Shown piece by piece: positions 61,603 to 64,000 of a stretch of DNA of 64,000 bases. Location: NCBI RefSeq assembly GCF_003665095.1, contig NZ_RCHV01000002.1, positions 5,770,501-5,834,500 on the forward strand. Direction: 5' to 3'. The translations under genes and the position numbers were made by a program. The first letter of the stretch is position 1. Each line of letters starts with the position of its first letter. This DNA comes from Streptomyces sp. Z26 (GTDB lineage: Bacteria; Actinomycetota; Actinomycetes; Streptomycetales; Streptomycetaceae). Under the pieces are notes generated by a model. The model did no database searches, was not told the origin of the DNA, and saw nothing but the letters and a program-made list of their open reading frames with translations.

Positions 61603-62588
61603 AGGCCGCACTCGTCGAATCGCCCGGGAAGGTCACGCTCACCACGGTGCCCGACCCGACTCCGGGACCGCGCGAAGTGGTCGTGGACGTGGCCGCCTGC
61701 GGGCTGTGCGGCACCGACCTGCACATCATGCAGGGCGAGTTCGCGCCGTCGCTGCCGATCGTTCCCGGACACGAGTTCGCGGGCGAGATCGTGGGCATCG
61801 GCACGGAGGTCACCGAGCTGTCCGTCGGGGACCGGGTGGCGGTCGACCCGTCGTTGTACTGCTACGAGTGTCGCCACTGCCGTAACGGCCACAACAACAT
61901 GTGCGACAACTGGGCCGCCATCGGCGTCACCACGGCGGGCGGCGCGGCGGAGTACGCCGTGGCCCCGGTCGCGAACTGCGTGCGGCTGCCCGAGCACGTG
62001 CGGACGCAGGACGCCGCGCTCATCGAGCCGCTGTCCTGCGCGGTACGCGGCTACGACGTGCTCAAGAGCCAGCTCGGCTCGCGGGTCCTCATCTACGGCT
62101 CCGGCACCATGGGCCTGATGATGCTGGAGCTGGCGAAGCTGACCGGCGCCGCCTCCGTCGACGTGCTGGACCTCAACGCCGAGCGGCTGGCCACGGCCAG
62201 CAAGCTGGGTTGCTCCGGTACGGCGGCGAACGCGGACGAGTTCGACCGGCCGCGCGGCTGGGACCTCGTGGTGGACTGCACCGGCAACGGCGCGGCGATC
62301 CAGGACGGTCTGGGGCGCGTCGCCAAGGCGGGTACGTTCCTCCAGTTCGGCGTCTCGGACTACGCGACGCGGGCCACCATCGAGCCGTACAAGATCTACA
62401 ACCAGGAGATCACCATCACCGGCTCGATGGCCGTCCTGCACAGCTACGAGCGCGCCGCGGACCTGTTCGCGGCCGGCGTGCTGGACCCGGACGTGTTCAT
62501 CAGCGACCGGCTGCCGCTGTCCGACTACCCGCAGGCGCTGAACGCGTTCGCGGCGGGTGTCGGCCGGAAGATCGTGGTGGTGCCGTAA
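61599..62588 (+). CDS. Zinc-dependent polyol/sorbitol dehydrogenase
   Basis: A 329-aa medium-chain dehydrogenase. Catalytic zinc Cys and His: CGLCGTDLHIM and VPGHEFAGEIVG; the structural zinc loop has YCYECRHCRNGHNNMC; the NAD site is RVLIYGSGTMGLMMLELAKL. It likely oxidises the imported polyol (mannitol, sorbitol or arabitol) at C2. ATG 61599 follows TAGGAG. Last gene of the operon. Confidence 0.92.
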   Translation: MKAALVESPGKVTLTTVPDPTPGPREVVVDVAACGLCGTDLHIMQGEFAPSLPIVPGHEFAGEIVGIGTEVTELSVGDRVAVDPSLYCYECRHCRNGHNNMCDNWAAIGVTTAGGAAEYAVAPVANCVRLPEHVRTQDAALIEPLSCAVRGYDVLKSQLGSRVLIYGSGTMGLMMLELAKLTGAASVDVLDLNAERLATASKLGCSGTAANADEFDRPRGWDLVVDCTGNGAAIQDGLGRVAKAGTFLQFGVSDYATRATIEPYKIYNQEITITGSMAVLHSYERAADLFAAGVLDPDVFISDRLPLSDYPQALNAFAAGVGRKIVVVP

Positions 62589-62644
62589 CGGCGCCGTCGC
62601 GGTGACGCGGTGACCCGCTCCAGGGCGGGCGCCGCACGGTGGCG

Positions 62645-62681
62645 GGGCCGCCGTGCCGGGAAGGGGACGGCACGGCGGCCC
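62645..62681. terminator. Convergent terminator of polyol operon and ech
   Basis: A perfect 14-bp stem (GGGCCGCCGTGCCG and complement) with a nine-base loop, 56 bp past the dehydrogenase stop and 38 bp from the opposing gene's stop. It may serve both. Confidence 0.75.
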
Positions 62682-62718
62682 TTCTGCGTGCCGCGACGGA
62701 GGTACGGGGGTCGGCGGG

Positions 62719-63525
62719 CTACGGGTCCGGCGGCCCCTCCGCCGTCTCCGCCGCTTCCGGCGGCTCCCACGCGGGGGCGCCGTGCCGCCCCTCGCCCGCC
62801 GCGAACCGGGCGGCACCCTCCAGGCCGCGCGCCAACACGCGTTCCCCGTGGGCGAGTTCGACGGCGAGGGCGTCCGCCTCCGGCAGCCCCTCCTGGTCGA
62901 GCAGCGACGCGCGGTCGCCGCGCAGGCAGTCCTGCGGCAACCGGGCCAGTTCGGCGGCGAGTTCCTCGGCGGCCGTACGCGCCCGCCCGTCCGGCACCAG
63001 GCGGTTGGCCAGCCCTATCGCGTACGCCTCGGACGCGGGCACCGGCCGTCCGGTGAGGATCATGTCCATGGCGCGGGACGCCCCGATCAGCCGGGGGAGC
63101 CGTACGGTGCCACCGTCCACCAGCGGCACGCCCCAGCGGCGGCAGAACACACCGAACACGGCGCTCTCCTCGGCCACCCGCAGGTCGCACCAGAGCGCCA
63201 ACTCCAGCCCGCCCGCGACCGCGTGGCCGCTCACCGCCGCGACGACCGGCTTGCCCAGCCGCAGCCGGGTCGGGCCCATGGGCCCGTCGCCGTCCGCCGC
63301 CACCCGGTTCCCGCGCGGGGTGCCCGCCGCCTTGAGGTCGGCGCCCGCGCAGAACGTGCCGCCCTCGCCCCAGAGCACGGCGACCCGCGTGGTGGCGTCC
63401 GCGTCGAAGGCGCGGAACGCGTCCGCGAGCGCGGCGGCGGTCGCGCCGTCCACGGCGTTGCGGGCGCCGGGACGGGCGAGGACGACGGTGTGGACGGGCC
63501 CGTTCCGCTCGACCCGCACGGTCAT
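62719..63525 (-). CDS. Enoyl-CoA hydratase/isomerase family protein
   Basis: A 268-aa crotonase-fold enzyme. Oxyanion-hole segments GTFCAGADLKAAGTPRG and GHAVAGGLELALWCDLRVA are clear; the glutamate usually used for hydration at VFGVFCRRWG is not evident, so it may be an isomerase or another crotonase. It overlaps the upstream acyl-CoA dehydrogenase (ATGA), suggesting fatty-acid or branched-chain acyl-CoA oxidation. Confidence 0.88.
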   Translation of the reverse strand: MTVRVERNGPVHTVVLARPGARNAVDGATAAALADAFRAFDADATTRVAVLWGEGGTFCAGADLKAAGTPRGNRVAADGDGPMGPTRLRLGKPVVAAVSGHAVAGGLELALWCDLRVAEESAVFGVFCRRWGVPLVDGGTVRLPRLIGASRAMDMILTGRPVPASEAYAIGLANRLVPDGRARTAAEELAAELARLPQDCLRGDRASLLDQEGLPEADALAVELAHGERVLARGLEGAARFAAGEGRHGAPAWEPPEAAETAEGPPDP

Positions 63526-64000
63526 ACGGCCGCCCGTACGCGCCCGCCGCCCGCACCCGTCGGCGCTTCGGCCGCTCCCTCCGTACGCGCCCGGCGCAGC
63601 ACCGCGCCGAAGTCCGTGCCCGAGGGCAGCGTCCCGAACGTCCGCCCCCAGTCGCCGCCCAGCCTGGAGGCGCAGAACGCGTCCGCGACCGCATCCGCGC
63701 CGTGCCGTACGAGGAGCGCGCCCTGGAGCACCAGCGTCATGCGCTCCGCCAGCCCCCGCGCCCCGAGTTGGGCGTCCTCCGGTCCGGCCGCGGCGAGCCC
63801 GGCCAGCTCCGTGCGGAGCGCGGCCACCGCCGCGTCCAGCCGCCGGTCGGCTCCGGCGGCGAGGTCCACCTCCGCCAAGTACGCGTCCAGGGCGCCGGGT
63901 TCGCGGGTGAGGGCGCGCAGCACGTCGAGCGCGGCGACGTTCCCCGAGCCCTCCCAGAGGGAGAGCAGCGGCGCCTCGCGGTAGAGCCGGGGCATGCCGG
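63522..64000 (-). CDS. AidB-like acyl-CoA dehydrogenase, C-terminal part
   Basis: The last about 159 residues of an acyl-CoA dehydrogenase whose 5' end lies beyond the window. MPRLYREAPLLSLWEGSGNV is the AidB/isovaleryl-CoA-dehydrogenase C-terminal motif, followed by ALDVLRALTREP and a helical end that includes GARGLAERMTLVLQGALLV. Start not visible. AidB proteins are linked to alkylation damage response; a normal fatty acyl-CoA dehydrogenase role is also possible. Confidence 0.85.
   Translation of the reverse strand, partial: GMPRLYREAPLLSLWEGSGNVAALDVLRALTREPGALDAYLAEVDLAAGADRRLDAAVAALRTELAGLAAAGPEDAQLGARGLAERMTLVLQGALLVRHGADAVADAFCASRLGGDWGRTFGTLPSGTDFGAVLRRARTEGAAEAPTGAGGGRVRAAV

Overview
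The window is chromosomal DNA of a high-GC actinomycete, almost certainly Streptomyces or a very close relative. Evidence: extreme G/C preference at third codon positions, GTG starts, leaderless promoters, a type I-E CRISPR repeat of the actinobacterial kind, and gene neighbourhoods typical of the genus (pssA-psd next to the ethylmalonyl-CoA operon; a polyol ABC transporter without its own ATPase). About 50 protein genes are readable. No rRNA or tRNA gene was recognised.

Layout. (1) 1-1.4 kb: distal (trailer) end of a type I-E CRISPR array, followed 13 bp later by an IS5-family insertion sequence flanked by CTAG duplications. (2) 1.6-7.7 kb: catabolic island with a nitrilase-type N-carbamoyl hydrolase, hydantoinase/dihydropyrimidinase, LLM-class F420-type oxidoreductase, mannonate-dehydratase-like enolase and a LacI regulator. 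(3) 7.7-18.6 kb: TetR plus divergent FAD monooxygenase, gamma-glutamyltransferase, inositol-phosphatase-family enzyme, phytoene-desaturase-like oxidase, a small MITE abutting a second TetR gene with divergent NmrA-like protein, a leaderless HTH/Clp_N pair, and glycerate kinase. (4) 18.8-29.8 kb, minus strand: pssA-psd, then the ethylmalonyl-CoA operon (ccr, meaA/ecm, a CitE-like lyase, a MaoC hydratase and a methylsuccinyl-CoA-dehydrogenase-like enzyme) with a TetR gene and a tandem 3-hydroxyacyl-CoA dehydrogenase upstream. Together these would turn acetoacetyl-CoA-derived crotonyl-CoA into ethylmalonyl-CoA and onward to glyoxylate and propionyl-CoA, precursors for polyketides and for acetate assimilation.

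(5) 30.3-43 kb: mixed housekeeping and accessory genes: HEAT-repeat protein, formyltransferase, a DUF6879 pair, GNAT, prfC (RF3) with a tiny overlapping upstream ORF, PPOX flavoprotein, DUF2071, PF04672 methyltransferase, an Rv2578c-type radical SAM protein behind a LexA-like box, SRPBCC protein, and a 14-TM MFS exporter fused to three beta-sandwich repeats. (6) 43-57 kb: SpoIIE phosphatase/anti-sigma kinase, methyltransferase, a peptidase run (DppA, M20, S9), a frameshifted DinB gene, CBS protein, APH(6)-like kinase with a divergent arginase-family gene, and a DUF5107/TPR protein. (7) 57.4-62.6 kb: DeoR-controlled polyol uptake and oxidation operon. (8) 62.7-64 kb: enoyl-CoA hydratase and the C-terminus of an AidB-like acyl-CoA dehydrogenase running off the window.

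No single gene set is clearly an undescribed system. The points most worth following are regulatory or structural: the RF3 upstream ORF, a 28-bp perfect palindrome before a GNAT gene, twin 13-mers framing the ccr -35 box, 7-bp and 18-bp period repeats between genes, the MITE that meets a stop codon, and the LLM enzyme inside a hydantoinase cluster. All functions come from reading sequence and family knowledge; no database search was run.
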